A stretch of DNA of 64,000 nucleotides. Source: a virus. This document shows positions 47,728 through 55,568 of the stretch, one piece after another. Location of the stretch: positions 46,923 through 110,922 of IMG/VR virus record IMGVR_UViG_3300032516_000009, one strand, 5' to 3'. Both the position numbers and the translations under genes were made by a program. The notes under the pieces were generated by a model that saw only the letters and a program-made list of their open reading frames with translations, ran no database searches and was not told where the DNA came from. Positions within the stretch are counted from its first letter, which is position 1, and each line of letters opens with the position of its first letter.

Positions 47728-48027
47728 CTATTTTTCTTCAGTTTCTTCGGTCGGCTGATCCACAACATGACTAATCGCATTTTCCATATTATCAATGAAT
47801 TCTTTAAATTCTTTAAACTGTGAGTCCATATAATCTGGAACCCATTGTAAAGAAGATTCAGCGTAAAGACCTCTACTATGCTGACGGGCTAATGCCATTG
47901 CTTCTTTGGCCGTATTCATCAATTCGATCATAGATTCAACGTTTCTTTTGATATTCCCTTCAATAGCTACGCGATTAATCAAATATTTAGCCGCCACTCT
48001 TTTGGCTAAATTCGATATATTTGGCAT
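47728..48027 (-). CDS. Helical protein, 99 aa
   Basis: MPNISNLAKRVAAKYLINRV begins with a short amphipathic LAKRVAAKYL helix of a type that also starts the 35.6 kb protein; the rest is helical and acidic. Such N-terminal helices may be processed targeting tags in large-phage virions, which is inference. It is next to the HPRT gene. Confidence 0.65.
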   Translation of the reverse strand: MPNISNLAKRVAAKYLINRVAIEGNIKRNVESMIELMNTAKEAMALARQHSRGLYAESSLQWVPDYMDSQFKEFKEFIDNMENAISHVVDQPTEETEEK

Positions 48028-48041
48028 ACTTCAATACATTA

Positions 48042-48578
48042 TTAGAGAGATAACACTCCAATATAGTCTAGATTTCTATATTTCTGAGCATAATCCAACC
48101 CATAACCAATGACGAATTTATCATCAATCATAAAACCAAGAAAATCCATTGGCACACGCACCTTCATTCTTGACGGTTTGTGTAGTAAAGAACAAACTTT
48201 TATGCTATTCGGACCTCGAGTTCGAAGCATCTTGATTAGATAATCCATAGTTAATCCAGTATCTATGATATCTTCAATGATTATTACATCCCTATTCTTT
48301 ATTGGTTCGGATAAATCTTTCGTAATTTCAACCACTCCCGATGACTTGGTATCTGCCCCATATGAAGAAGTGCCGAGGAAGTCTACAGTTACAGGTAAAT
48401 CGATGTATCGAATTAAATCAGCTATGAAAATGAAGCTACCCTTTAATATACATATTAAGACCGGGGCCTCTTTCGCCTCTGCATATGCTTTAGTTATTTC
48501 GGCACCAAGTTCTTGCACGCGTGATAATAATTTATCAGTCGGTATCAGGATCTCTATAGTCTTGTCGATAATCTTCAT
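48042..48578 (-). CDS. hpt: Hypoxanthine(-guanine) phosphoribosyltransferase
   Basis: 178 residues, normal bacterial Hpt length. LICILKGSFIFIADLIRYI (flexible-loop region), VDFLGTSSYG, and the PRPP-binding VIIIEDIIDTGLTMDYLI are all present, as is FVIGYGLDYAQKYRNLDYIG near the end. It makes IMP or GMP from free bases and PRPP in the cytoplasm. It is rare in phages. GMP feeds dGMP, the PurZ substrate, so purine salvage and PurZ may be linked. Confidence 0.9.
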   Translation of the reverse strand: MKIIDKTIEILIPTDKLLSRVQELGAEITKAYAEAKEAPVLICILKGSFIFIADLIRYIDLPVTVDFLGTSSYGADTKSSGVVEITKDLSEPIKNRDVIIIEDIIDTGLTMDYLIKMLRTRGPNSIKVCSLLHKPSRMKVRVPMDFLGFMIDDKFVIGYGLDYAQKYRNLDYIGVLSL

Positions 48579-48744
48579 AGTAAACGGTACATTCTTTTCG
48601 AATGTTTGATGCAGCTACTCTTCGACAGCGTCGATTGTACCCACGTTTAGTAGAACGCCGCGCTTTGGTGTGCCAGTGCAGAGATTTGCGCCAGTGAGTG
48701 AGTGCGTCGTACTCGTCGCCTGAGATCATTGGTAGTTCGTGCAT
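48535..48744 (-). CDS. Small Arg-rich protein, 69 aa
   Basis: MHELPMISGDEYDALTHWRK then HTKARRSTKRGYNRRCRRVA. The N-terminal ISGDEYDAL phrase followed by a Lys/Arg-rich stretch is reminiscent of small phage and plasmid proteins. The 3' end overlaps the hpt start by 44 bases; its composition is more GC-rich than the neighbours. Confidence 0.6.
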   Translation of the reverse strand: MHELPMISGDEYDALTHWRKSLHWHTKARRSTKRGYNRRCRRVAASNIRKECTVYYEDYRQDYRDPDTD

Positions 48745-48746
48745 AG

Positions 48747-49307
48747 CTAATGTTCCGGATTATCGATGAAATTTGACAGATTTTCAAAGTCTAAGTTATT
48801 ATTCTCTTGATATTCAATCAGTTGTTGTCGATCTTCTTCATCCACAGATTGTGGATCCAAAGCAGCAATTAAACAAAATTCAGATTGACTGATGTTAATT
48901 ATTGACCCCTCTCCCGCCTTAATAACATCCCAAAACGATACCCAAGGCGACCACCCATCTAACTCAGTACTCGGCCCCCATTCATCAACAGAATACGCTG
49001 TCATATGTATTAGCCAAACATTATATTCATCAAAATCCAGAGACGGATCTATAGACTTTCCACATTGTGGACAGAATTTAAAGTCCGGGCTGTTCTTGGA
49101 AAAAGCAGTACAACAGGCAGATTTTTGGTATGCATTATTTGCTTTATATTTTCCATACATTTGCAAAGCTAGGTCTCTAAGTGCATTCTGTGGAGTACTG
49201 AACCCACACTCAGAGACGAACCAGACATGCGCTAATGAACTATCTTCTGAGTACCCGAATCCGAGTACAACACAGGTATACATTCTAGTCTTTCGTCGCG
49301 TAGACAT
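48747..49307 (-). CDS. Zinc-ribbon hypothetical protein, about 186 aa
   Basis: From ATG 49307 with GAGGAG at good spacing. ACCTAFSKNSPDFKFCPQCG gives a CC..CPQC zinc site in the middle; the rest is acidic alpha/beta (EYNVWLIHMTAYSVDEWGPS). An AATGTAAAGT sequence about 30 bases upstream is a candidate promoter -10, shared with the RNA elements at 23-25 kb. No family recognised. Confidence 0.7.
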   Translation of the reverse strand: MSTRRKTRMYTCVVLGFGYSEDSSLAHVWFVSECGFSTPQNALRDLALQMYGKYKANNAYQKSACCTAFSKNSPDFKFCPQCGKSIDPSLDFDEYNVWLIHMTAYSVDEWGPSTELDGWSPWVSFWDVIKAGEGSIINISQSEFCLIAALDPQSVDEEDRQQLIEYQENNNLDFENLSNFIDNPEH

Positions 49308-49366
49308 TAACACTCCTCATCAAGGATTGATTGATCAACTTTACATTTTGAATGAAGATTACCGGT

Positions 49367-49855
49367 ATGGATAACAATAGGTTAATACGCATTGCTATTC
49401 TTTTATCTCAAGTTAGTGGTAGACGCAAATATTTTGTATGTGATTTTGAAGCTGATGAACCTGATTTTTTGATGTATCCATTCAGTTCTAAATCGGCGGC
49501 TAATAAGAAAGCATTAGAAATTATAGCATTATTTAATGATAATACTAAAGATAAATACCGTAAAACACTAGGTTTAGATCCGAATGATGATTTGTCAAAT
49601 ATTAATGTAGAGAGAAAAATTTATTTACCCGTATTTACTATATTTGGAGTTAGTGAAGGTAGTGAAGGAGTGGTAGTTATGTCGGACTTTTCTACTGGGA
49701 TCGAGTTTTATTCGTGGCCAGAATCAAAATCGAGCATACCAGCACATGAACATCCGCATGCGCTCTTCCCAACTACCGGAACTCCAGATGGGGCCGCAGT
49801 AGCTGGAAAAAGGTTACTTCCCAATTTCCTAAAATCTCAGCCGTCTAAGCCGTGA
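49367..49855 (+). CDS. Hypothetical protein, about 162 aa
   Basis: From ATG 49367 (MDNNRLIRIAILLSQVSGRR); the N-terminal helix recalls that of the 7.8 kb protein. The body is alpha/beta, with a Pro/Ala-rich, low-complexity tail (PAHEHPHALFPTTGTPDGAA). It lies just before thyX on the same strand. Confidence 0.65.
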   Translation: MDNNRLIRIAILLSQVSGRRKYFVCDFEADEPDFLMYPFSSKSAANKKALEIIALFNDNTKDKYRKTLGLDPNDDLSNINVERKIYLPVFTIFGVSEGSEGVVVMSDFSTGIEFYSWPESKSSIPAHEHPHALFPTTGTPDGAAVAGKRLLPNFLKSQPSKP

Positions 49856-49869
49856 TTGTATGATTATAT

Positions 49870-50613
49870 GTGCGTATTATTGAACCATCATTTGAAATAA
49901 TTCAATGTCCAGATGGCGAAGAATGCCTCGCATTTTTAGAAAAATGCGCCAGGACTTGTTATAAAAGCGAAGGTAAGATCGACGAAGGTTTTGGAACATG
50001 TGGGGATTGTGATGGAAGTGGATGGGTTGAAGTAGACATTCATAGGAATAGCCGATGTCCAGCTTGCCAGGGTACTGGTAAATCCGATATTCGAATAAGT
50101 GAACCATCCAGTCATAAGCTCATCAGACGCATTGTTAAAAGCGGCCACGAATCTGTTATTGAGCACATGGTCATCAGTGTGCGATTCATTTTTGATCGTG
50201 GCGTAAGCCATGAGATGGTGCGTCACAGAATAGCCAGTTTCTCGCAAGAATCAACGAGATATTGTAACTATTCCGATGATCGTTTTGGTAACGAACTCAC
50301 CTTTATCCGCCCTTGTTTCTGGCCTGTGGGGTCGGAACTCTACAATGAATGGGTCGAAGATATGGAGTACGCTGAAAGGCGTTATTTATCCAAGATCGAG
50401 AAAGGTGCAAAGCCAGAGGAAGCTCGGTCAATTCTACCTAATAGCTTGAAGACCGAAATCGTCGTTACCGCTAATCTCAGGGAATGGAGATCAGTAATCT
50501 TTACGCAACGATCTTCAAACCCCAAAGCGCATGTACAAATGCGTCAAGTGATGCAACCTCTACATGGAGAATTGTGTAGGCGCATTCCTGTCATATTTGA
50601 TGGGGCTAACTGA
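49870..50613 (+). CDS. thyX: ThyX flavin-dependent thymidylate synthase with DnaJ-type zinc insertion
   Basis: 247 residues from GTG 49870. The ThyX signature RHRIASFSQESTRY (RHRx7S) is intact, as are GHESVIEH and the C-terminal EWRSVIFTQRSS. It converts dUMP to dTMP with FAD and methylenetetrahydrofolate. Residues about 36-77 insert two CxxCxGxG repeats (CGDCDGSG and CPACQGTG) between the first helix and the core. That is the zinc-binding repeat of DnaJ and is unusual in ThyX. The insertion may bind a partner or stabilise the tetramer. The stop overlaps the next gene by one base. Confidence 0.9.
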   Translation: MRIIEPSFEIIQCPDGEECLAFLEKCARTCYKSEGKIDEGFGTCGDCDGSGWVEVDIHRNSRCPACQGTGKSDIRISEPSSHKLIRRIVKSGHESVIEHMVISVRFIFDRGVSHEMVRHRIASFSQESTRYCNYSDDRFGNELTFIRPCFWPVGSELYNEWVEDMEYAERRYLSKIEKGAKPEEARSILPNSLKTEIVVTANLREWRSVIFTQRSSNPKAHVQMRQVMQPLHGELCRRIPVIFDGAN

Positions 50614-50879
50614 TGAAGTTACTCTCTCCGGTTTGTTATGATTGTGGACGCGCTCCTAGCGATTATATGGTAAGAGACGTTATATGGAACCAGGCATTTC
50701 CTAATTATCGGGAAGTAAAATCCAAGTTACCGATAGCTCCTGGTTTCAATAAACCCCACGTCTTACTGTGCTTCGATTGTCTAGAAAAGAGATTAGGTAG
50801 AAATTTAAGGAAGAATGATTTTGATCTTGAGATCCCTGTAAATGCCGGTATTAAACTCGGTATTAGATTCTCTTCTTGA
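50613..50879 (+). CDS. Zinc-binding protein, 88 aa
   Basis: MKLLSPVCYDCGRAPSDYMV ... LLCFDCLEKRLGRNL: a CxxC..CxxC ribbon with a conserved-looking IPVNAGIKLGIRF end. The ATG overlaps the thyX stop (TGATG), so the two are cotranslated. From memory, similar CxxCG/CFDCLEKR proteins are common small phage genes; role unknown. Confidence 0.7.
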   Translation: MKLLSPVCYDCGRAPSDYMVRDVIWNQAFPNYREVKSKLPIAPGFNKPHVLLCFDCLEKRLGRNLRKNDFDLEIPVNAGIKLGIRFSS

Positions 50880-50880
50880 T

Positions 50881-51162
50881 TTATTCTTCCATTATTTTAT
50901 TTACTTTTGCCCAATTAGGCTCGAGTTCAAACTCTGGCCATCCGTATACAGCAATATTGCCTTCCTCATGTTCTACCCAGTAAATATCACCACCGTGACC
51001 AGGAACACAGCCTAGGATCGTACCAGGAGCCCCCGGTTTCCTGGTTTGAATATATTTATCTTTGACAAGCACCCCAGCTTGTTTAATAGGTTTGACATCT
51101 GTATTTGTAATAATGGGAGTGCCGTCCCTTAGAATGGAATTTGGTTCTTTCATATTAGTCAT
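50881..51162 (-). CDS. Hypothetical protein, 93 aa
   Basis: MTNMKEPNSILRDGTPIITN, then KPGAPGTILGCVPGHGGDIY, a beta-rich Gly-containing fold with a small KOW/SH3-like feel (GTILGCVPG..YWVEHEEGNIAVY). No firm family. It overlaps the upstream gene by eight bases. Confidence 0.65.
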   Translation of the reverse strand: MTNMKEPNSILRDGTPIITNTDVKPIKQAGVLVKDKYIQTRKPGAPGTILGCVPGHGGDIYWVEHEEGNIAVYGWPEFELEPNWAKVNKIMEE

Positions 51163-51709
51163 CCATAACCTTCTTCACAATCGATTCTCTCACAATATCA
51201 TCCCAGACACTGATAATATCTTGTTTTCGAATTCCATCGTTAAACGCATTAAATAACCCTTTCTTCAATTCCATCAGAGAATCACTTCTATGTTTCTTGT
51301 TTGCGAATTTATCAATCCGAGAAGTGATAGCTTTCCGTCTAGCGGCTGTTTTGATTTTCTTTTCAATCTGTCGACGGATCTTATCGCTAATATAGGTTAT
51401 CCACATGCGATTTACCGACTCTTTAGCTGGCTTAGATATTATATGCCCTTGCACGAGATATAAAATAGCAAGACCTAATCTAGATAGTTCGCCATCTTTA
51501 GCTTTGCTAGCATTCCTTGGAAAATGAGTAGAAACCCTTCTGATTTTTCCTTCGAGTTCTAAAACATAGATAGCATAAAGACATTTATCATACTGAAGTT
51601 TCAAATGTTGTCTATCGTGATATAATTCAACTATTTTCCAATTTATATGAATAGCGACACTCTGGACCTTAATATTTTTAGCTCGTTCCCCAAACGCATT
51701 AGCATCCAT
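51155..51709 (-). CDS. Hypothetical helical protein, 184 aa
   Basis: MDANAFGERAKNIKVQSVAI: Lys/Arg-rich and mostly helical (DKIRRQIEKKIKTAARRKAI). TATATAAC lies just before the start. It probably binds nucleic acid, judging only by charge. No family recognised. Confidence 0.65.
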   Translation of the reverse strand: MDANAFGERAKNIKVQSVAIHINWKIVELYHDRQHLKLQYDKCLYAIYVLELEGKIRRVSTHFPRNASKAKDGELSRLGLAILYLVQGHIISKPAKESVNRMWITYISDKIRRQIEKKIKTAARRKAITSRIDKFANKKHRSDSLMELKKGLFNAFNDGIRKQDIISVWDDIVRESIVKKVMDD

Positions 51710-51726
51710 CTCATGTTATATACACG

Positions 51727-52284
51727 TCATAATTTAGAATTTTCAAGAATTCTAGTTAATACATCCGCGAATTCATTATGATTTCCGGCACGTAATGATT
51801 CAATGACTGAACCTAGTTCGTTCAATTTGATTTCACATGTTTCACTTGTGAATTTATATGGTATAGCAATAGACACCATTACATGATCAGGAGGCAATCT
51901 ATTACATGGCTCAAGCAAACTTGAATGCTTTACCACATCCTGCACCAAAGCCGTAGGCCATTTTTCAGCTTTATCCGGTTTCTTCAGTAAACAAACCCAT
52001 TGATCATCTCGGAGTAACATTATATCTAATACGTCATTGAATGCATCATCCGGCTTGGGAGAAATCGCCCAAGATTCGGCAATCAACCCTTCTTTATAAC
52101 GCCGAATTGGAACTAACATACAAAGTTTTCCATTTGGGAATTCAATGATGTATGATGGTACTTCCAGTTCCCCTATCACATTGAAATGTTCGTTGAAATC
52201 CTGGTGCAATTCTACTTTTATCGGAGAAGATTTAATTAACTTGGCGCCAAGAGCTTCATATAACTCCATAGATGTAATATACAT
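51727..52284 (-). CDS. Hypothetical protein, 185 aa
   Basis: MYITSMELYEALGAKLIKSS, a beta-rich body (EVPSYIIEFPNGKLCMLVPI). It is divergent from the 52.3 kb gene: the two ATGs are only about seven bases apart around the palindrome-like CATTTATAATATG, so the -10 boxes of both genes overlap. No family recognised. Confidence 0.7.
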   Translation of the reverse strand: MYITSMELYEALGAKLIKSSPIKVELHQDFNEHFNVIGELEVPSYIIEFPNGKLCMLVPIRRYKEGLIAESWAISPKPDDAFNDVLDIMLLRDDQWVCLLKKPDKAEKWPTALVQDVVKHSSLLEPCNRLPPDHVMVSIAIPYKFTSETCEIKLNELGSVIESLRAGNHNEFADVLTRILENSKL

Positions 52285-52291
52285 TTATAAT

Positions 52292-52525
52292 ATGAAACAC
52301 GAATGGGAGCCGATGGGGTCATATGAAACTCTTGGAGGAATTGGGCGTCTGAGTACATGGAAATGCAAGCGATGTGGATTAAAGGTGACTAAAATCGGGC
52401 GTCACATGCCACATGCCGGAACCGAAGTAGAGTATAGCCCGATGGATCATTATGCTTCACTCGGAATCAAGCGAGTGAAAGATGATTGTGACAGAGTAAT
52501 AACGTCTTACGTTATGGAATCATAA
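52292..52525 (+). CDS. HEW/CxxCG mini zinc-binding protein, 77 aa
   Basis: MKHEWEPMGSYETLGGIGRL then TWKCKRCGLKV and C-terminal DDCDRVITSYVMES. It belongs to the HEW family seen at 27.2-27.6 kb. TATAAT abuts the ATG with no Shine-Dalgarno sequence. The VMES ending matches the shared C-terminal motif of small proteins at 57.5-62.3 kb. Confidence 0.7.
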   Translation: MKHEWEPMGSYETLGGIGRLSTWKCKRCGLKVTKIGRHMPHAGTEVEYSPMDHYASLGIKRVKDDCDRVITSYVMES

Positions 52526-52526
52526 C

Positions 52527-52886
52527 ATGAATGATAAATTATCAGAATTGGCGGACAAACTCATAGTCCATGAAGTCATGGAAGGATCCGATGAAGAATT
52601 ATACTCCATAATAGATGAATGTGAAGATTACCTATTGGTTATGTTGTGGGATCATGAACCATCATTACCGAATATGCCAGATACGAGTTCCAACAAACAC
52701 GAATGGGTATGTATTAAAGAAAGCGTGAAACAATCTATAGAAATCAATGCGTCATGGCGAGCTTTTACTTATGAATGTAGAAAATGCGGTTCAAAAATAA
52801 TGGTCCCGGCTAGTGAAGATGATCTGAGTTTGTATGGTGCTCCAACCTGTAATGAATGTCTCGTATCTGATGTGATGAATAAATAA
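52527..52886 (+). CDS. HEW/CxxCG zinc-binding protein with extra N-terminal domain, 119 aa
   Basis: MNDKLSELADKLIVHEVMEG carries the VHxVMEG motif at its N-terminus. Then NKHEWVCIKESVK..YECRKCGSKIMV is the HEW ribbon, ending NECLVSDVMNK. It follows its paralogue by one base. It looks like a fusion of two recurring small modules of this genome. Confidence 0.7.
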   Translation: MNDKLSELADKLIVHEVMEGSDEELYSIIDECEDYLLVMLWDHEPSLPNMPDTSSNKHEWVCIKESVKQSIEINASWRAFTYECRKCGSKIMVPASEDDLSLYGAPTCNECLVSDVMNK

Positions 52887-53105
52887 CTACGTATCGGTAT
52901 AATCAACATCAACATACGGAATTTTAGCCAATATAGATGCATTGCGTCTTCCACTATCGGTATTGGGAAGACTAATATTAACTATCGGAAGCGGATCATC
53001 CCCATCGATTTTAATATCTAACCGTGAAATCAAATTAATACGTTCTTCATCGACGAATATACGGGTAATGCCGGTGTGATCTATGTAGATTTTTAACTGG
53101 GCCAT
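52887..53105 (-). CDS. Hypothetical protein, 72 aa
   Basis: MAQLKIYIDHTGITRIFVDE: a small beta-rich protein (ISRLDIKIDGDDPLPIVNIS). It converges with the 52.5 kb gene, with adjoining stops. No family recognised. Confidence 0.65.
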   Translation of the reverse strand: MAQLKIYIDHTGITRIFVDEERINLISRLDIKIDGDDPLPIVNISLPNTDSGRRNASILAKIPYVDVDYTDT

Positions 53106-53127
53106 ACGCCCATGACGTATTACACAT

Positions 53128-53229
53128 CTAACAATTAACGAGACCCGATATTAGATATAATTTGTCTCGTTTTCGTAGCCGTTCATAGTCTGCATGAGCT
53201 ATTCTGAAAAAGATTTTATCTGATAACAT
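53128..53229 (-). CDS. Possible 33-aa protein
   Basis: MLSDKIFFRIAHADYERLRK, then a basic end. It fills the gap between the HNH gene and the 52.9 kb gene on their strand. Composition looks protein-like, but it is short. Confidence 0.4.
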   Translation of the reverse strand: MLSDKIFFRIAHADYERLRKRDKLYLISGLVNC

Positions 53230-53245
53230 CTTGTGCATTGAGCAG

Positions 53246-53836
53246 TCAACGAGACCGGATATGATGCACCCTCGGAATCGATATTAGAGTCTCGATCAAT
53301 TTCCGATTCGCGATCCGTTGATCTTCTGTTAGAGATGCTGACACCCTCTTGTAATACGGATGCTCTAGCCATGAGGAATATGATATACTACCTCTAGCAC
53401 GATTGCAAGCTTTATCCGCAGTTAACAAATTGTCCTCCGTGGTAGGACCCCCCTCTTCCCAACAGATAATATGATCCACCGTTAGTGGTGCGTCATCACG
53501 TCCACAATATCTACACTTGTATTGATCTCGCTTAAACACTTTCCAGGAAATGCTTGCATCGATTTGGCGTTGGCTTTTACGCAAGATGGCTTTGGTTATT
53601 GTGCCGTCGACAGCCTTAACTAGAGTCTCAGTTTCCATGGTATCGGACTGGCGTAGAAATACTTGCCAATCTTCAACATTCATATCTAGCGTTTCAATTG
53701 CTTCTGAGAATATGACTTCACCATCATCCTCTGATGGGAAGAAACATAAATAATGTTTACCATTCCCAGAGTATATCGCACCAGAAATGGTTATAACATT
53801 ACCGATATCAAGGATATTTAATTCTGATAGCTTCAT
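53246..53836 (-). CDS. HNH endonuclease
   Basis: 196 residues. The N-terminal ~100 residues are beta-rich (ISGAIYSGNGKHYLCFFPSE). The C-terminal HNH: FKRDQYKCRYCGRDDAPLTV, DHIICWEEGGPTTEDNLLTA, CNRARGS. It is a classic free-standing bacterial HNH and, like the 5.7 kb one, is not next to a tRNA. It may be a genuine phage nuclease with a replication or packaging role rather than a homing enzyme. Confidence 0.8.
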   Translation of the reverse strand: MKLSELNILDIGNVITISGAIYSGNGKHYLCFFPSEDDGEVIFSEAIETLDMNVEDWQVFLRQSDTMETETLVKAVDGTITKAILRKSQRQIDASISWKVFKRDQYKCRYCGRDDAPLTVDHIICWEEGGPTTEDNLLTADKACNRARGSISYSSWLEHPYYKRVSASLTEDQRIANRKLIETLISIPRVHHIRSR

Positions 53837-53868
53837 ACTTCACGTCTTTCTTGATCGACTTACCATGA

Positions 53869-54591
53869 TCAATTTCTATAGCGCGTCTCATTAGCTACAC
53901 GCAAAAATTCCTGTTCATTGGCCTCGAGCATGAGTTTCTGCGCTATCAAATTGTCGGCTTCAGGCATGCGCTGTCTTGGATGTATGCAGTAACTCGATAA
54001 TACATTGCCCTTTTCTTCGACAAGTTTGACGTTACCCGCCCAGCCTTTGTCGATACGATATTTCTTGTTGCCGACATACATATGGAAACGGCCCTTCTCT
54101 TTATATTCTTGGGCCTGTTTCTCATCGAGTAACTGTAGAAGCAACTTCTCAGCCTTAGCGTCCGCCAATTTGCGCTTACGCTCTTCCTCGGCATATAATA
54201 ATTGGCGTTGTTTTTCAGCTTCCGCCCGACGTTGGCGTTCTTCCTCAGATATTCTAGGAGGAACGAGTATGTTATGTGCCTTGACTAGATAATTGTCATT
54301 CCAGGCACTCCAAGTCGCAGTGATGATATTCGATGTAGTTGATGCAGTATAGGATGTGTATATATGATTGCTTGTCGTTGCCGTATATATTTGATTCCAC
54401 TCCGTCCATGTATCCCCGGTGGTGGACGTTAGATAGGCATTGGATGTTGTGGTTGCTGCGGCTGTTATAGGAGTCATAGTAGATGTACCGAAATCCTGAT
54501 TCCATATAATCCAGGTTTGGACTATATTACTATTTCCAGGGACCAATGAACCGACTGTCGTCGATGACGACAGTTCATGTAGGTACATCAT
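53869..54591 (-). CDS. Protein with WxxWN repeats, coiled coil and conserved C-terminal domain
   Basis: 240 residues. The N-terminal third is Thr/Ser-rich with three spaced tryptophan motifs (WIIWNQDF, WTEWNQIY, WSAWNDNY). The middle is a charged coiled coil (EEERQRRAEAEKQRQLLYAE). The C-terminal ~80 residues (FHMYVGNKKYRIDKGWAGNV, MPEADNLIAQKLMLEANEQE) form a compact domain with a conserved-looking CIHPR. From memory, similar C-terminal domains occur in other very large phages; function unknown, possibly structural. Confidence 0.65.
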   Translation of the reverse strand: MMYLHELSSSTTVGSLVPGNSNIVQTWIIWNQDFGTSTMTPITAAATTTSNAYLTSTTGDTWTEWNQIYTATTSNHIYTSYTASTTSNIITATWSAWNDNYLVKAHNILVPPRISEEERQRRAEAEKQRQLLYAEEERKRKLADAKAEKLLLQLLDEKQAQEYKEKGRFHMYVGNKKYRIDKGWAGNVKLVEEKGNVLSSYCIHPRQRMPEADNLIAQKLMLEANEQEFLRVANETRYRN

Positions 54592-54608
54592 GTTAAATGG
54601 ATATTATA

Positions 54609-54890
54609 TTACCCGCCCACGATCATTGGAGCCATAATCATGCGCTCGGCATTCGGATCAAATTCTTTCATGATTTCGCCTTTGTCGGCCTTGTCGACAA
54701 CACGGTAGGCGACATAATTTTTAGCTTTCAATTCGTTAAACGTACGGCGAGCGTTCTCGACTTCGACGGTGTTATTCTTATCCCAAATTGTCTTAGTATC
54801 ACCCTGATCACAAAGAATAGCCATCGTGTGATCGGTGGGCTGAATGGGGCGGGTTTGGTCTTGACCGATGTTTCCAATATTAGTATCCAT
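54609..54890 (-). CDS. Hypothetical protein, 93 aa
   Basis: MDTNIGNIGQDQTRPIQPTD, then NARRTFNELKAKNYVAYRVV and KGEIMKEFDPNAERMIMAPM. The FDPNAERMIM..P ending is distinctive and I believe recurrent in large phages, often beside the preceding family. GGAG precedes the start. It is likely a small virion or assembly protein; this is inference. Confidence 0.65.
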   Translation of the reverse strand: MDTNIGNIGQDQTRPIQPTDHTMAILCDQGDTKTIWDKNNTVEVENARRTFNELKAKNYVAYRVVDKADKGEIMKEFDPNAERMIMAPMIVGG

Positions 54891-54956
54891 GTGCGTCTCC
54901 TATTAGTAGAAGTATACATTCGAAAATTCTCATAGACTTGATGTATACTATAGTAG

Positions 54957-55250
54957 ATGGCGTCCACTATTAAGGCAATATGGTTAAAAATATGCGGTGA
55001 TGGATCTGTGATCAAAATGGAGCCAGTAATCCTAAACCCACTGTTGCCATATCCCAAATATAGGCATGAAAGAAGATATGTAGTTACCCATCAACGAACA
55101 ATCAGTTCAGCAAATAAGATTGTATGTATTATCGGAGAGAGTGGGAGGATTGAATGGCGTACCAACTCTGATCAGATACGTGATTCAATGCACGCGATTT
55201 TACCGGAACTGATGAATTTCATATCCGTAGATGTTATACAAAATTGCTGA
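54957..55250 (+). CDS. Hypothetical protein, 97 aa (paralogue pair)
   Basis: MASTIKAIWLKICGDGSVIK, basic and beta-rich. Its end (IRDSMHAILPELMNFISVDV) matches the end of the next gene (IRSILDKCMPEILAYIMADF), showing tandem duplication. TATACTATAGT lies just before the ATG with no Shine-Dalgarno sequence. Confidence 0.65.
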   Translation: MASTIKAIWLKICGDGSVIKMEPVILNPLLPYPKYRHERRYVVTHQRTISSANKIVCIIGESGRIEWRTNSDQIRDSMHAILPELMNFISVDVIQNC

Positions 55251-55255
55251 ACATC

Positions 55256-55567
55256 ATGTGTGAAAATCCAAAAATGTCTCATGTATTAGAAAGTATGACG
55301 TTAGTCCATAGGCATAAGACTCCACCATTATGGAAAAAGAAATTGGGTGGAATAACCATCTCAATAGTGCATAAAGGCATATCAGGATATCTAATTACAT
55401 ACACGGACCCCAAGTTATCAACTGTCGATTTGGCAGTATGCAAGATAAATAACGCCGGTCAAATCTCGAAATGGTACACTGATTCCAAAGATATACGTAG
55501 TATACTCGATAAATGTATGCCGGAAATTTTAGCCTATATAATGGCTGATTTCGTGCACGAGTGTTAG
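55256..55567 (+). CDS. Hypothetical protein, about 103 aa (paralogue pair)
   Basis: From ATG 55256 (MCENPKMSHVLESMTLVHRH). Paralogue of the preceding gene in its C-terminal half, separated by five bases. The frame converges with the gene at 55.57 kb. No family recognised. Confidence 0.65.
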   Translation: MCENPKMSHVLESMTLVHRHKTPPLWKKKLGGITISIVHKGISGYLITYTDPKLSTVDLAVCKINNAGQISKWYTDSKDIRSILDKCMPEILAYIMADFVHEC

Positions 55568-55568
55568 A

